From Pictodentalium vernedei (taxonomy: Eukaryota > Mollusca > Scaphopoda > Dentaliida > Dentaliidae), in contig CM062293.1 in the NCBI GenBank assembly GCA_031216915.1, forward strand, positions 152,590,285 to 152,654,284: a stretch of DNA of 64,000 nucleotides, given 5' to 3'. A program made the position numbers and the translations under genes. Each line of letters opens with the position of its first letter. Position 1 is the stretch's first letter. The notes beneath the pieces are model-generated. The model was not told the origin of the DNA. It was given only the letters and a program-made list of their open reading frames with translations, and made no database searches. This document shows positions 23,531 to 34,126 of the stretch, piece after piece.

Positions 23531-25147
23531 GGACCAATCAATCTTGTGATACGGGATGTCCTGTATTACTGTCGGTTCATGAGTTGACATTGAAGATGGG
23601 GGTCACAAGTGCTGGGTGGGGGCTCTCCTGTGACCGGGTGAGAGTATGGGATCACGGAGGATCGTATTGTTAATTGGGGTGCCATGTTGTAGCTGGTTAA
23701 GGGTGACAGTAAACGACGTTGAGGGGGAATCGGGTTCAAGTTGTCCTTCTTTATATGCGCGGGACTGGATACTTCACTGTTGGAGTTGTCACTTTGGGGT
23801 ATCTCCCTGGATAAGTGTGAAAGGTGTATGGACCGTTGAGACTTGTCGGGTGACAGGTCAATCTTTTCATTACTACATGTAATTGGGTTTTGTGTGGAAA
23901 CAATGTTAGTCATGCCCATCCTGCACGTCTGGGATTCACCGAGGAGGGGGGGGGGGGGCGATTCCATTCGCCCCTTTGGCTCAAGGTTATGGGTTTCAAG
24001 TTTTCAATTTGGTCCTGGAGGTCAGGAGATTGCTGGGTATTGACCATAAATTCACGGTTTTGTCTGGCTTCTGCAGCCTTGTACTAGGCATACCCTTCTC
24101 TACACTGACGTTGGTAATACGCGAGGGCCTTAATCACTCGTCCGGAAGCATTATCCGCAGGGGGTAACTAGTTACACTTAATCCAGACTTTTCAAACCAA
24201 CGAGAGGAAAGGGAATCCGACGGTAGGTTTATAGCTATCGCTGGTGTAAGGTTATTATACACCGAGTAGCATCGTCGATTTGCTCGGTCAAAATGGACGC
24301 GGGATGGGGTTAAAGTTATGCTGTATGACGGGTCCGTGGAATAATAGAGCGTCAAGAGACGATGTGTCTCAGTCACCAAAGAGGAAAGTAGGTGAAAACT
24401 CCACCAAGGGAGTGGGTGATTGGTTTCACTGTGGGGGTGAAACCTTTCAGCGTGGAGCTGGTGGAGCTGTTTGGTAATTACGGGTCTGTATCTTGCAAAG
24501 TAGTGAGTACACTTTGTGAGTTGTGGTAGAAATCATTCCATTCAATGTGGAGCTGGAAGGAAATATTTGGTATTTATGGGTGTGTGTCTTGTAAAGTAGT
24601 GAATAAACTTTGTGTTTTAGGGTAAAACTCACCACAATCAGCGTGGAGCTGAGAGGAAAGGAAGTGAGAAAACGTTGATTTTTAGGGTAAAAACACTACA
24701 GTATGCACTAGGAAGTACCGGGTACTGGATCAACACTTTGGATTTGGAGTGTTAGACAGACACAAACTTTTCATCTTGTAAAGTAGTGAGAAAACGTTGT
24801 GTTTTAGGGTAAAGGCGCTACAGTAGGTACTGGGAGGTACCGGGTGCTGGGTTGACACATTGGGATTGGAGTGGGAACAAGAAACAAGACACCAGCAAGT
24901 GCAAGTTCCGATGACGGGACTCGGTTTACATTAGTGCTGGACTGAGATTTGGTGGACCTTCATAACTAATACGCAACAAAGTGGTTGGTTGATAAGTTAT
25001 TCACTTTTCTGAGTGGCAGGAGTGGATTCGTGTAATTGTCATGGGAGGCAAGAATATGTTGCAGTCAAAAAAGATGCGACAAGTAAATAAACAGTTTGTG
25101 TGACAGGAGTGAATTCATGCAAATGATCAAAGGGTGACATCGATTAT

Positions 25148-25431
25148 ATATGCTTATCTCGAGATCTCGAGATATTATCTCGAGATCTCGACATAGTTTC
25201 TCGAGATCTCGCGATATTATTTCAAGATCTTGAGATATTATCTCGAGATCTTGAGATATTATCTCGAGATCTTGAGATAGTTTCTCGAGATCTTGAGATA
25301 TTATCTCGAGATCTTGAGATATTATCTCGAGATCTTGAGATAATTATCTCGAGATCTCGAGAGAGTTTCTCGAGATCTTGAGATATTATCTCGAGATCTT
25401 GAGATATTATCTCGAGATCTCGAGATAAAGA
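25148..25431. repeat. ATCTCGAGATCTTGAGATA satellite, right end
   Basis: Counterpart of the array at 15627-15982 in reverse complement, just inside the right end of the giant foldback. Unit count and the positions of CAAG/CTCG variants differ between the two ends, so the arrays have changed independently. Confidence 0.95.
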
Positions 25432-25462
25432 AAGTATTGAGGGTGGCCTAAATCAGCCACCG

Positions 25463-26543
25463 TACGTAACATATTCCCAATAGCCATCGTACTTTGTGGA
25501 ATGCCCCTATATTTTTATATAAAGACTATCATTCATTTATTTAGTTGGGATAAGCTGTCCCCCAACTGACCCCTCAAAACAACATTACATACTACTCACA
25601 CACACAGGTGAATGGACCAGAAATATATTATATGAAAACGTACTGAGGGCGTGGGTACGTACTGAGAAATATATTATATGAACACGTACTGAGGCAGGGC
25701 TTGCATTTTCACCAGGCCTACCAGCCCAGGCCTGGTAATCAGCCTCAAAACATTTCTGACCAGGCTGATCAGTCAGCCTGGTCCCCAATCTGTCAAGGCG
25801 GCAAATGCATCTGCCAGAGTTTATGGGGTGGGGGGGGGGGGGGGTGTAGCATTCGGAATAATCGGTGCTGTCGTCGAACCTAGCGTTAAGAAACTGTCAA
25901 CTTCATAACGCAGAGGCGGATCCAGGATTGTTTAAAGGAAGCGCGCTAATTAGCCTCACAGTTAGTCCAAACTTGGACCCAAAGTCCGCAATATAATTTT
26001 TTTGATTTGGTACGTCCACGGGCCAAGCAGAACAGAACAGGCCTCAATTTTTTAGGGTTCCCACTGTGAACGGGAAATGTATTTATAGTGATATGTAATG
26101 TACACAACAATAACGGTGTTAGGGAGTTCATACTTCGGTATTTTGTACGGAAAGCGAAACGCTTGCGGAAATAGTGGTCGCTCAGATTGTCGAATTGACA
26201 GATATACATCGTGTGGACAGTGGATGGACGTTCAACAGATACCACGCGCAAATGGTTAAATGAAACAATGTGGATAAAGGCGTCGATAGATAGTTCTTAT
26301 GAAATCTATTAATTCTAACTTTATAATTACTTAAACTCTAGGGCACTCCCCCAAGTACGGCAACCACCGGCAAAATGTCACGGCAGTTTGACGTGTTAAC
26401 ACTCTGGACTGACCTCACAGGGATGGTTAATTTTTATTTTCGGCACAATGATTAATAAAGATCGCTATAACGTGGTAAATCACTGGTAATTCAACAAAAA
26501 ACTAAGAACTTAACTTGAGTCCGAGTCCTTTATTCAGTGGGAA
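25463..26543. other. No gene recognised
   Basis: Between the giant foldback and the next element. It holds a short palindromic stretch around CCAGGCCTACCAGCCCAGGCCTGGT (about 25705-25735), a G-run at 25829-25843 and the dispersed GAGTCCGAGTCC repeat near 26515. The frame at 25946-26251 has no recognised domain. Confidence 0.5.
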
Positions 26544-27000
26544 CGGGACAACCCGCCACTCTTCGACCGGGACAACCCGCCACCATTCTAAGATCGGTGA
26601 CACATCGGGGGATTATTAGGTGTGGAAAGATTAGATTGACACTAATTATGTTGAATGGATAAGAATAAGAACTAACCTCACAGTTTAAACAGGAACTTTA
26701 TTCATCACCACAAAGCATATATATCAAAAGTTTAATAATCAAATACATGGTACAAAGATTTTCACATCCATTGACATAAACATTACAATGTATATTTTTT
26801 AAAAAAAATTTCATATATGTATATAGTAAAAGGTATGCGAAAAAATACATATATATAACTTATGAAATACATTTGAAACCACGCCTCTATACTGCACAAT
26901 CCGCCCCCCCCCCCCTAACCTGGGACAACCCGCCACCAATACCTGGGACAACTCGCCACCAATTTCGAGCGGTGGCGGGTTGTCCTGGTGGCGGATTGTC
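26544..27000. mobile_element. GGGACAACCCGCCACC-ended element, copy 1
   Basis: The left end has direct repeats of GGGACAACCCGCCAC at about 26545 and 26569. The right end, about 26931-27000, has two direct copies and then two inverted ones (GGTGGCGGGTTGTCC and GGTGGCGGATTGTC). The ~330 bp interior, starting TTCTAAGATCGGTGACACATC, is AT-rich and non-coding. A nearly identical copy lies at 30517-30976. A run of Cs at 26906-26916 in this copy is much shorter in the other. Confidence 0.8.
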
Positions 27001-27112
27001 ACGGATCCTATTCGGCTACCGGTCATATCGGCCGCCAGCCAAATCGGCCGCTGCAATTTCGAACGAATCGGCCGCAACAATTTGGGTCAAATCGGCCGCT
27101 GGAAATATTTTT
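27001..27112. repeat. AATCGGCCGC motif cluster
   Basis: Four spaced direct copies of a word close to AATCGGCCGC(C/T), about 20-25 bases apart, directly next to the GGGACAACCCGCCACC element. It has the look of another repeated-motif end. Its partner was not found. Confidence 0.55.
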
Positions 27113-28119
27113 TTCAAAAGAGGAAAACAGACAAAAATTAAGTAATTTTTCACACTCACCCCAAAACTAAGAATAGGATACACTGAATTCCGGAATCTAA
27201 ATGGGATAAAAAAAAACATTCATTTTCTTATAGGAGTGCACTCAATCCCATTAGTGCCCCGATTGGAGAAACATTGGAAAATGATTGACACCTGGGCGTG
27301 ACACTGATGCTTGACTAGTCTGTTTGACATCACTCACTCAACTAGAGAAGAAGAAGAAGGTAATGGTTTCGCACGCCGAAGGCGCGCAGGGACGGTATAA
27401 GGGACAAGCCCCTTTCGACCTTCATTGACTGTAGGTGATTCATTCTCACATGTCTAGGCGTGTTGAAGGAGGAACTGATTCAGGTACTCGGCCGGTGTCG
27501 CCAGTTGCGTCGTGATGGTCTCTTGGCTGATGTCGGTTGAACCCTCGGGTGAGGACCAGTGTGAGAGGTTGGGTCCTCTCACAAAGGTACTACCTCTCCC
27601 CGAGGGTGCAGTCGATCTGGATTTTCGGGCAAGTAGAGTCTGCCACTTCGAGGATGATTTTGAGTGATGGCCATCACTGGCAAGTATAATCTGCCTCAGG
27701 CTGTCTCTGTTTGGTTGGACTCTTTGAAGGAAAACAACAACGACCCCTTTCGGGGACCACCAAGAAGAAGACCCGAACTTCCCTGGTTCGGGGGCAGGCC
27801 TGCATTTGTAGTCCTATTGGGTTGGGACAAAAAGATGCGCAATGCGCTTACAAAAAGGGACATAGGCGGGACGCAGGACCAACGCTCGCCTCCCTTAAGG
27901 TGGTCGACCACTTTTAGGGATGGAGTGGAGGATGTTCAGGAACTGTGGAGGTGACTGTTTCCATAACGGTTAGACCGTCTGTAGCGGTTATTGGGGTGCT
28001 GGTCGAAAAGCATCTTCTGTGTACCTGCTTAAAAGAAGAAGGTAGAATTAGTTTTCATTAAAGTATGTAAACTGTAAAGATAAAAGTAGCACATCTTGTT
28101 CAATCTTAAGGTTTAATCT

Positions 28120-28470
28120 TAAGCTGAGTCGTGAAGGCAGCCCTTTCTGGTAGAAGGCCACAGTTAAGCTGTTTTTCTGCCTGTTTATTCACCTTCTCGT
28201 TCCCTTTTTATTATTTAGTTTTAATAACAGTATTTAATCCTGATGTAATTTTTAGTTGAGTCGGTGAAGGCAGCCCTTTCTGGTAGAAGGCCACAGTTAA
28301 GCTGTTTTTCTGCCTGTTTGTTCACCTTCTCATTCCTATTTATTTAGTTTTTAACAATGTTTAATCCTGTTGTAATTTTACTTGAGTCGGTGAAGGCAGC
28401 CCTTTCTGGTAGAAGGCCACAGTTAAGCTGTTTTTCTGCCTGTTAGTTGATCTTGTCGTTCCCTAGTTTT
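28120..28470. repeat. Three ~125 bp tandem repeats in the LINE 3' region
   Basis: GTGAAGGCAGCCCTTTCTGG, then AGAAGGCCACAGTTAAGCTG and TTTTTCTGCCTGTT, starts at about 28130, 28264 and 28389. The copies are nearly identical over ~75 bases and separated by AT-rich linkers. Confidence 0.9.
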
Positions 28471-28482
28471 ATTCGAGCGGTC

Positions 28483-28944
28483 TTAGTTTTGATTGCAATT
28501 TTTGGGTTTTTGTCGGCTTTCGCAAATTGCTCCAAGTTCGGAGATTAGTTCGCTGTCGGCTAACCGGTCATGATTTTTCGCGGCCAGGGTGGCTAGGCGG
28601 TCTTTAATGGTGGGAATATCGGCCCTGTCGTGGAGTGTTTTGATGGGTGTGTCCCATGGGGTGCGGAGGGCAACTCTAAGCGCGTGATTTTGGACATTCT
28701 GGAGTTTTCCCATATTGGTTTGGTTGAGGTCAGTTAGTATGATTGCACCGTATTCGAGTACTTGGCGCTCAAAAGCTTTGTATAGTTTGAGTAGGGTGAA
28801 CTGGTTGGCCCCCCACGAAGTTCCCTTAAGCATTTTCAATAAGTTAATGCGTTTGGTGGCTTTTTTCGCCATGTCGTCGGTATGTTTGTTGAAGGACAGT
28901 TTTTGATCAAAATGGTGATGCCCAGGAATTTCGCTTCTTTGCAT
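28483..28944 (-). pseudogene. LINE ORF2 C-terminal region
   Basis: It overlaps the end of the RT frame in another phase, so one frameshift near 28900-28940 separates them. It contains LLKLYKAFERQVLEYGAII and the MGKLQNVQNHALRVALRTP block that follows the RT in Jockey-like LINEs, then ends at a stop near 28483. No Cys/His motif is seen at the end, unlike the LINE at 20065-22094. Confidence 0.75.
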
Positions 28945-29678
28945 TCTGGGAGGGTGTTATCCATAAGTTTTAGGTCAAAATCCCGTTTGCTTATCTTGCG
29001 AGTAAAGGTGATTCGTTGGGTTTTATTGGCGTTTAGCTTAATTCTCCATTTGACACACCATTGTTCAAGCTCGTCGAGAGCGCGTTGCAGGGGTTTTTGA
29101 AGCAGATTGGCCGTATTGTTAGAGTCCCAGAGGCCCTTATCATCTGCGAATTTGGAAACCTGAACGCAATCCTCAGAGAAGCTAAGGTCATTAACGAAAA
29201 AGATGTATAGAAGGGGGTTAAGGACAGATCCTTGGGGGTGCCTGCTTCGAGGGGGGGGGGGGGGGGGGACACTGTCAGACATTTCATTGTTCACTCTGAC
29301 TTTAATTTCGCGATCATTTAAGAAAGAGGATAGTAATCTGAGCAGTTTCATGGGGAGTCTCATTTTTGATAATTTGTAGCGCATTCCATTATGCCAAACA
29401 GAGTCGAATGCTTTTTCGACGTCTAACAGGACTGCCGCGCCTATTTGCTGATTGTTGATAGCGGTTTTCATTTGGGTGACTAGTCGGTAGACGTGTTCGA
29501 TGCCTTCTTTACGGTTTCTGTAGGCTCTTTGCCATTTATTGAAGAAGTCGATGTCTTCAAGGTGCCCCCTGAACCGATTGGTAAGGATTCTTTCGAATGT
29601 CTTACCAATGCAGCTGAGCAGGCTGATTGGGCGGTAGCTGGCTGGATCGGAGGGGTCCCTATCGGGTTTTGGTATCAT
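28836..29678 (-). pseudogene. LINE reverse transcriptase fragment with a homopolymer inside
   Basis: RT motifs by residue of this frame: SYRPISLLSCIGKTFERIL 14-32, AVLLDVEKAFDSVW 82-95 with catalytic Asp 86, HPQGSVLNPLLYI 147-159, and FADDK 177-181 (the last residue is usually Thr or Ser). Residues 138-143 are six prolines translated from an 18-base C-run on this strand (29251-29268). Just downstream the expected GTPQGSVL is split over two frames, GTP in one and PQGSVL in the other, by loss of one C in the run at 29234-29238. The frame stays open only because the long run compensates. N-terminal endonuclease and early RT are missing, so it is inactive. Confidence 0.85.
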
Positions 29679-29685
29679 GACACCG

Positions 29686-30516
29686 ATGGCTTCAGTATGT
29701 GTTTTGAGTCCGAGTCCGAGTCCTCAATTCATATTTAAACCATTTCGTTCGTTCGTTCGCGAATGAAGGGTGTAAGTTTGGGAAAACTCATATTTTATCG
29801 AGATCTTATTGTCTATGTTCACATCTAGGCACCAGAGCAATCGAAATTTGGAAAATGCAATGACGAATGGAAAGAAATAATCAGATTTGTATGTTTTTGG
29901 CCTTTGTTAAATATATATATTCCTGTAGTTTTTATAAAACTGTAGAGCTTTTAATTGTCGTCAGTTCAATTCCCTTCAGTATATAACGCACCTCAAGTTT
30001 ATTTTTGACGTCTGTATGTACCGTATTGTACGAGCTTACCTAATTTCGCGATATTAATTTCTGTCGACATTTCAATGCTTATGAAATGCTTACTGATTTC
30101 TGTTAGAAATAGTTTTAACCGTTTGCTGTCTCCACATGACTGGGGAAAAATAGGCCGATATCCTTTTTGTACACCATCACAAAACAACATCCCAGTCCCA
30201 CGGGTGCAGGTCGTTTCGGCACCGAGTCGTTTCGGCACCAGGGTTCAGGTCGTTTCGGCACCGGGGAAAAGTCGTTTCGGCACCTGATTAAACTTTTTCG
30301 GCACGTCATTCTGTCATGTATTTTAGTTGCTTAATAGCATATTTTCAGTATATTATGAATATTTTACACTGTTGTTTTTTTTTGTTTGAAGTAGTTTGGA
30401 ACTGTATTGAAGGGACACACTAAAAAGTGTAGTCCGAGCTGAGAATATGGTGTAGCTGAGAATTAAAGCTTCGTTTTCTTTCTTATTTATCGTTAGATTT
30501 CAGTTATTTTTGGTAT
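29686..30516. repeat. Duplicated segment, copy 1
   Basis: It begins TTCAGTATGTGTTTTGAGTC and is collinear with 30983-31189 plus 31737-32343. It carries (GTTC)n near 29747, the GTCGTTTCGGCACC cluster (about 30208-30305), and the first ~105 bases of the foldback element present in full at 32244-33491. It stops at the left end of a GGGACAACCCGCCACC element. Confidence 0.88.
30208..30305. repeat. GTCGTTTCGGCACC motif cluster
   Basis: Four or five direct copies of (G)TCGTTTCGGCACC spaced 14-30 bases, the last incomplete (TTTTTCGGCACG). A second copy of the cluster is at about 32038-32138 in the duplicated segment. The frames across it (30075-30287 and 31845-32117) are not genes. Confidence 0.85.
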
Positions 30517-30976
30517 AACCCGCCACTCTTCGACCAGGACAACCCGCCACCAGGACAACCCGCCACCATTCTAAGATCGGTGACACATCAGGGGATTATT
30601 AGGCGTGGAAAGATTAGATTGACACTAATCATGTTGAATGGATAAGAATAAGAACTAACCTCACAGTTTAAACAGGAACTTTATATTCATCACCACAAAG
30701 CATATATATCAAAAGTTTAATAATCAAATACATGGTACAAAGATTTTCACATCCATTGACATAAACATTACAGTGTATATTTTTAAAAAAAATTTCATAT
30801 ATATATACTAAAAGGTATGCGAAAAAATACATATATATAACTTATGAAATATATGTGAAACCACGCCTCTATACTGCACAATCCGCCCCCTTAACCTGGG
30901 ACAACCCGCCACCAGTACCTGGGACAACTCGCCACCAATTTCAAGCGGTGGCGGGTTGTCCTGGTGGCGGATTGTC
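30517..30976. mobile_element. GGGACAACCCGCCACC-ended element, copy 2
   Basis: Nearly identical to 26544-27000 along its whole length. The left end has the motif three times and the right end has direct then inverted motifs. It interrupts a truncated copy of the foldback element and separates the two copies of the duplicated segment. The high similarity to copy 1 suggests recent movement or recent duplication. Confidence 0.8.
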
Positions 30977-30982
30977 ACGGAC

Positions 30983-32343
30983 CCTATTCAGTATGTGTTT
31001 TGAGTCCGAGTCCGAAATTCATATTTAAACCATTTTGTTCGTTCGTTCGTTCGTTCGCGAATGAAGGGTGTAAGTTTGGGAAAACTCATATTTTATCGAG
31101 ATCTTATTGTCTATGTTCACATCTAGGCACCAGAGCAATCAAAATTTGGAAACTGCAATGACGAATGGAAAGAAATAATCAGATTTGTATTACGGCTGTC
31201 ACGTTTATTCGATTAATCGACTATTGATCAGTCACGGCGAAATCGATTAGTATTTTTCATTGTTGAATAATCGGTAAATTGTATCCCGTTTTAAACGTTT
31301 AATAATTAAAAGAAAATTTGATGAAAAAACTATTGTTTCTAAAGATAAAGAGTTAAGAACATTGATGTTAAACCCCCAAGAAGCTGTTGGAAGCAATTGT
31401 CTTTCAGGTACATTCATCAAAGCTTTGATGTTCTGAACTTTTGAACCGTCAGTGTAATAATCAAGACCGGTCGGCAGTTGCGAAGTTCGCAACTGCTGAC
31501 CGGTCTTGATTGTTACACTGACGGTTCAAAAGTTCAGAACATCAAAGCCTTGAATGTGCCTAAAAAGGATCGTCTTCGTTGTTTCCCTGAGGTAAGTCAG
31601 CTGACTTGAACTTCATTTTTATCGACTTCATAGAGAGGGGGGGGGGGCATTTAGGTACGATTAATCGATTATCATCGATTATTTGTGACGATTAATCGAT
31701 TCCTAAATTTAAAAATCGTGACTGCCCTAATTTGTATGTTTTTGGCCTTTGTTAAATATATATATTCCTGTAGTTTTTATAATTTTTTTTCAAATTGTCC
31801 TCACTTCAATTCCCTTCAGTATATAACGCACCTCAAATTTATTTTTGACGTCTGTATGTACGAGCTTACCTAATTTTGCGATATTAATTTCTGTCGACAT
31901 TTCAATGCTTATGAAATGCTTACTGATTTCTATTGGAAATAGTTTTAACCGTTTGCTGTCTCCACATGACTGGGGAAAAATAGGCCGATATCCTTTTTGT
32001 ACACCATCACAAAACAACATCCCAGTCCTACGGGTGCAGGTCGTTTCGGCACCGAGTCGTTTCGGCACCAGTGTTCAGGTCGTTTCAGCACCGGGGAAAA
32101 GTCGTTTCGGCACCTGATTAAATTTTTTCGGCACGTTATTCTGTCATGTATTTTAGTTGCTTAATAGCATATTTTCAGTATATTATGAATATTTTACACT
32201 GTTGTTTTTTGTTTTGTTTGAAGTAGTTTGGAACTGTATTGAAGGGACACACTAAAAAGTGTAGCCCGAGCTGAGAATATGCTGTAGCTGAGAATTAAAG
32301 CTTCATTTTCTTTCTTATTTATCGTTAGATTTCAGTTATTTTT
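30983..32343. repeat. Duplicated segment, copy 2, with insertion
   Basis: Same segment as 29686-30516. It is interrupted at 31190-31728 by a hAT-type MITE and continues without a break into the full foldback element at 32244-33491. Confidence 0.88.
31190..31728. mobile_element. hAT-type MITE with a central hairpin, copy 1
   Basis: Insertion into the duplicated segment. The uninterrupted site is at about 29880-29895. Flanking 8-bp repeats GATTTGTA (31182-31189) and AATTTGTA (31729-31736) differ at one base. The ends pair as GGCTGTCACG and CGTGACTGCC, the TIR type common to hAT elements. Subterminal CGATTAATCGA words are present. The middle (about 31418-31548) is a near-perfect palindrome with stem words GTTCTGAACTTTTGAACCGT and ACCGGTC. 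A G-run lies at 31636-31646. There is no ORF. Confidence 0.9.
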
Positions 32344-33491
32344 GGTATATAAATCATTTGTAGACAAATGAATCTAGACAAAGTGAATGGGTGTTTTTTA
32401 ACGTATATTTAGTGAAATATACGATAAAATGGCTCCGAGAGACACTAAAAAGTGTAGCCGAGTGTCTGGTGTAGCCAAGTAATAAAGTGTCGTTTTCTCG
32501 TTTGTTTATCGCTCAATTTCAATAATTTTTGGTATATATATTAGTGATAGCCAGGCGAATCCAGATATAAAGAAACAGATATTTTAAACAGTATATTTTA
32601 TGAGAAATACGAAAAAAATAACTCCGAGAGACACTAACAAGTGTAGCTGAATTACCGAGCCGGTTAATTAACTAGTATGTTGACATTATTTTCACAACAA
32701 AGGCGATTAACAGTAATCCTAACAATAGCATCATATCAATAGTCTTGGCGATTATTCTTCATGGCTATTCTATTTTTTGTTTTTAGTTTGATGATATTAA
32801 AATGTTGTTGTCATCTTTTTATATAATTCATATGTGATTTAGCATAATGTATGTAAACACATCATTTGCATCTTCGGGAACTTCTATCAGACTTCTATCA
32901 TTTTATAGTTAATTTTTTATTCATTTTTAATGATTATCTAGAATAATCTTGAAATTCTTATTCTGACACAATCCTTACTCGCCTCTGTTAATTAACTAGC
33001 TTGCCAATCCAGATACACTTTCAAGTGTAGTTTAAGTGTATATCGGAGCCGGGCCAGTTAATTAACTGGCTCGGAAATTGAGCTACACTTGTCAGTGTCT
33101 CTCAGAATTATTTTTTCGTATTTCTCTCAAAATATACTGTTTAAAATATCCATTTAACTTTGTCTGGATTCGCTTGTCTATCACTAATACATATACCAAA
33201 ACTTATTGAAATTATTTGATAAACAAACGAGAAAACGACACTTTATTACTCGGCTACACCAGATTCTCGGCTACACTTTTTAGTGTCTCTCGGAGTAATT
33301 TTTTCATATATTTCACGAAATATACGTTTAAAAATACCCATTTCACTTTGTCTCGATTCATTTGGCTACCAGTGATTTATATACCAAAAATAACTGAAAT
33401 CTAACGATAAATAAGAAAGAAAACGAAACTTTATTTCTCAGCTACACCATATTCTCAGCTAGGGCTCGGGCTACACTTTTTAGTGTGTCCA
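32244..33491. mobile_element. 1.25 kb foldback element with 9-bp target duplication
   Basis: Ends GGACACACTAAAAAGTGTAG and its reverse complement are flanked by exact TGTATTGAA repeats (32235-32243 and 33492-33500). The arms are ~430 bp (about 32244-32670 and 33060-33491). Each arm holds two tandem ~190 bp modules that begin GACACTAAAAAGTGTAGC. Inner edges have TTAATTAACT words, and the ~390 bp centre is AT-rich and non-coding. A 9-bp duplication with long ends is typical of Mutator-like or foldback elements. No transposase is present. Confidence 0.88.
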
Positions 33492-33814
33492 TGTATTGAA
33501 TGATATTAAATTTAAAAGAGAAATGATTTCTTTGTGTTTTGTATGGCTTTGTTTTTAAAGCGATCAGAGCTGCGGCCCCATTTTGTTTGATTGATCCGAT
33601 GTAGTTGTTTCTGCAGTGATTAAACATAACAGGGTGACCCAATGTAGTTGTTTCTGCAGTGATTAAACATAACGGGGTGTGAGCAACAGATGCTTATGAT
33701 GCTTGATTTTTTGTGCTATAATGAGAGCTTTCCCGAAAATGATGTTAGGTTCTTGTGTTGCAGGTGTAGTTGAAGATGCATACTAGTAGTTTATAGTGGT
33801 TATTCTACGAAGTA

Positions 33815-34126
33815 CAGTTAAAACTAGAAGTCCTGTCATGAAAGGCGCACAAATAGCACGTCGATTTGCGCGTTAATCTATGCTATGGCCATAGTAAGGC
33901 TATCAAATTCTGTACACGTGGCCTGTGCACAAGCAATGTTTCAGCCAATGGTCCTCCGGGTAACCCAGAGGTCCATTGGCAGAAACATTGCCTGTGTTTG
34001 CTATGAGTAACCAGGAGAACCTGCCGTGCTTTGGATGCCATTCGATATGGCAATTGCACGCAATTCCTACGTGCAATTAAGCCTAGATAAGCGCACAGTT
34101 CGTGACAGGACTTCTAGTTTTAACTG
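33815..34126. mobile_element. TA-flanked palindromic MITE, copy 1
   Basis: TIR CAGTTAAAACTAGAAGTCCT with its reverse complement at the right end, flanked by TA on both sides (33813-33814 and 34127-34128), as in Tc1/mariner-type MITEs. The centre carries a second inverted repeat, CCAATGGTCCTCCGGGT against its complement ACCCAGAGGTCCATTGG. A second copy lies at 51906-52223. A half-related segment follows at about 34170-34215. Confidence 0.88.

Larger units (their letters stand above)
15581..25462. mobile_element. Giant palindromic (foldback) element, interrupted
   Basis: The left arm, about 15581-18702, is repeated in reverse complement at about 18850-25462 around a ~150 bp loop. Matching landmarks run the whole length: CGGTGGCTGATTTAGG at both outer ends, CTCGAG satellites just inside, then paired points at 16060/25050, 17690/22830, 18300/22200 and 18680/18880. 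Without the two later insertions it would be about 6.5 kb. Both outer ends are flanked by TA (15579-15580 and 25463-25464), which could be a target duplication or part of the repeat. No transposase is visible, and frames in the arms translate low-complexity repeats. The arms are clearly diverged, with many substitutions and indels, so this is an old event and not a simple assembly mirror. Confidence 0.85.
27345..29690 (-). mobile_element. Non-LTR retrotransposon (Jockey-like), 5'-truncated
   Basis: Minus-strand LINE remnant. RT coding lies at 29678-28836 and the C-terminal part at 28944-28483. A long 3' UTR follows, with three copies of a ~125 bp repeat (28120-28470), down to a CTTCTTCTTCTTC tail near 27345-27358. 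The upstream edge at about 29685 abuts the dispersed GAGTCCGAGTCC repeat. The part between 27360 and 27960 shows no domain and is placed in the 3' UTR only because the CTT tail lies beyond it. Confidence 0.7.

Noticed and set aside
27664-27954. 96-residue plus-strand frame near the LINE tail
   Set aside because: Overlapping frames of similar length exist on both strands, no domain is seen, and it lies in the presumed 3' UTR of a minus-strand LINE.
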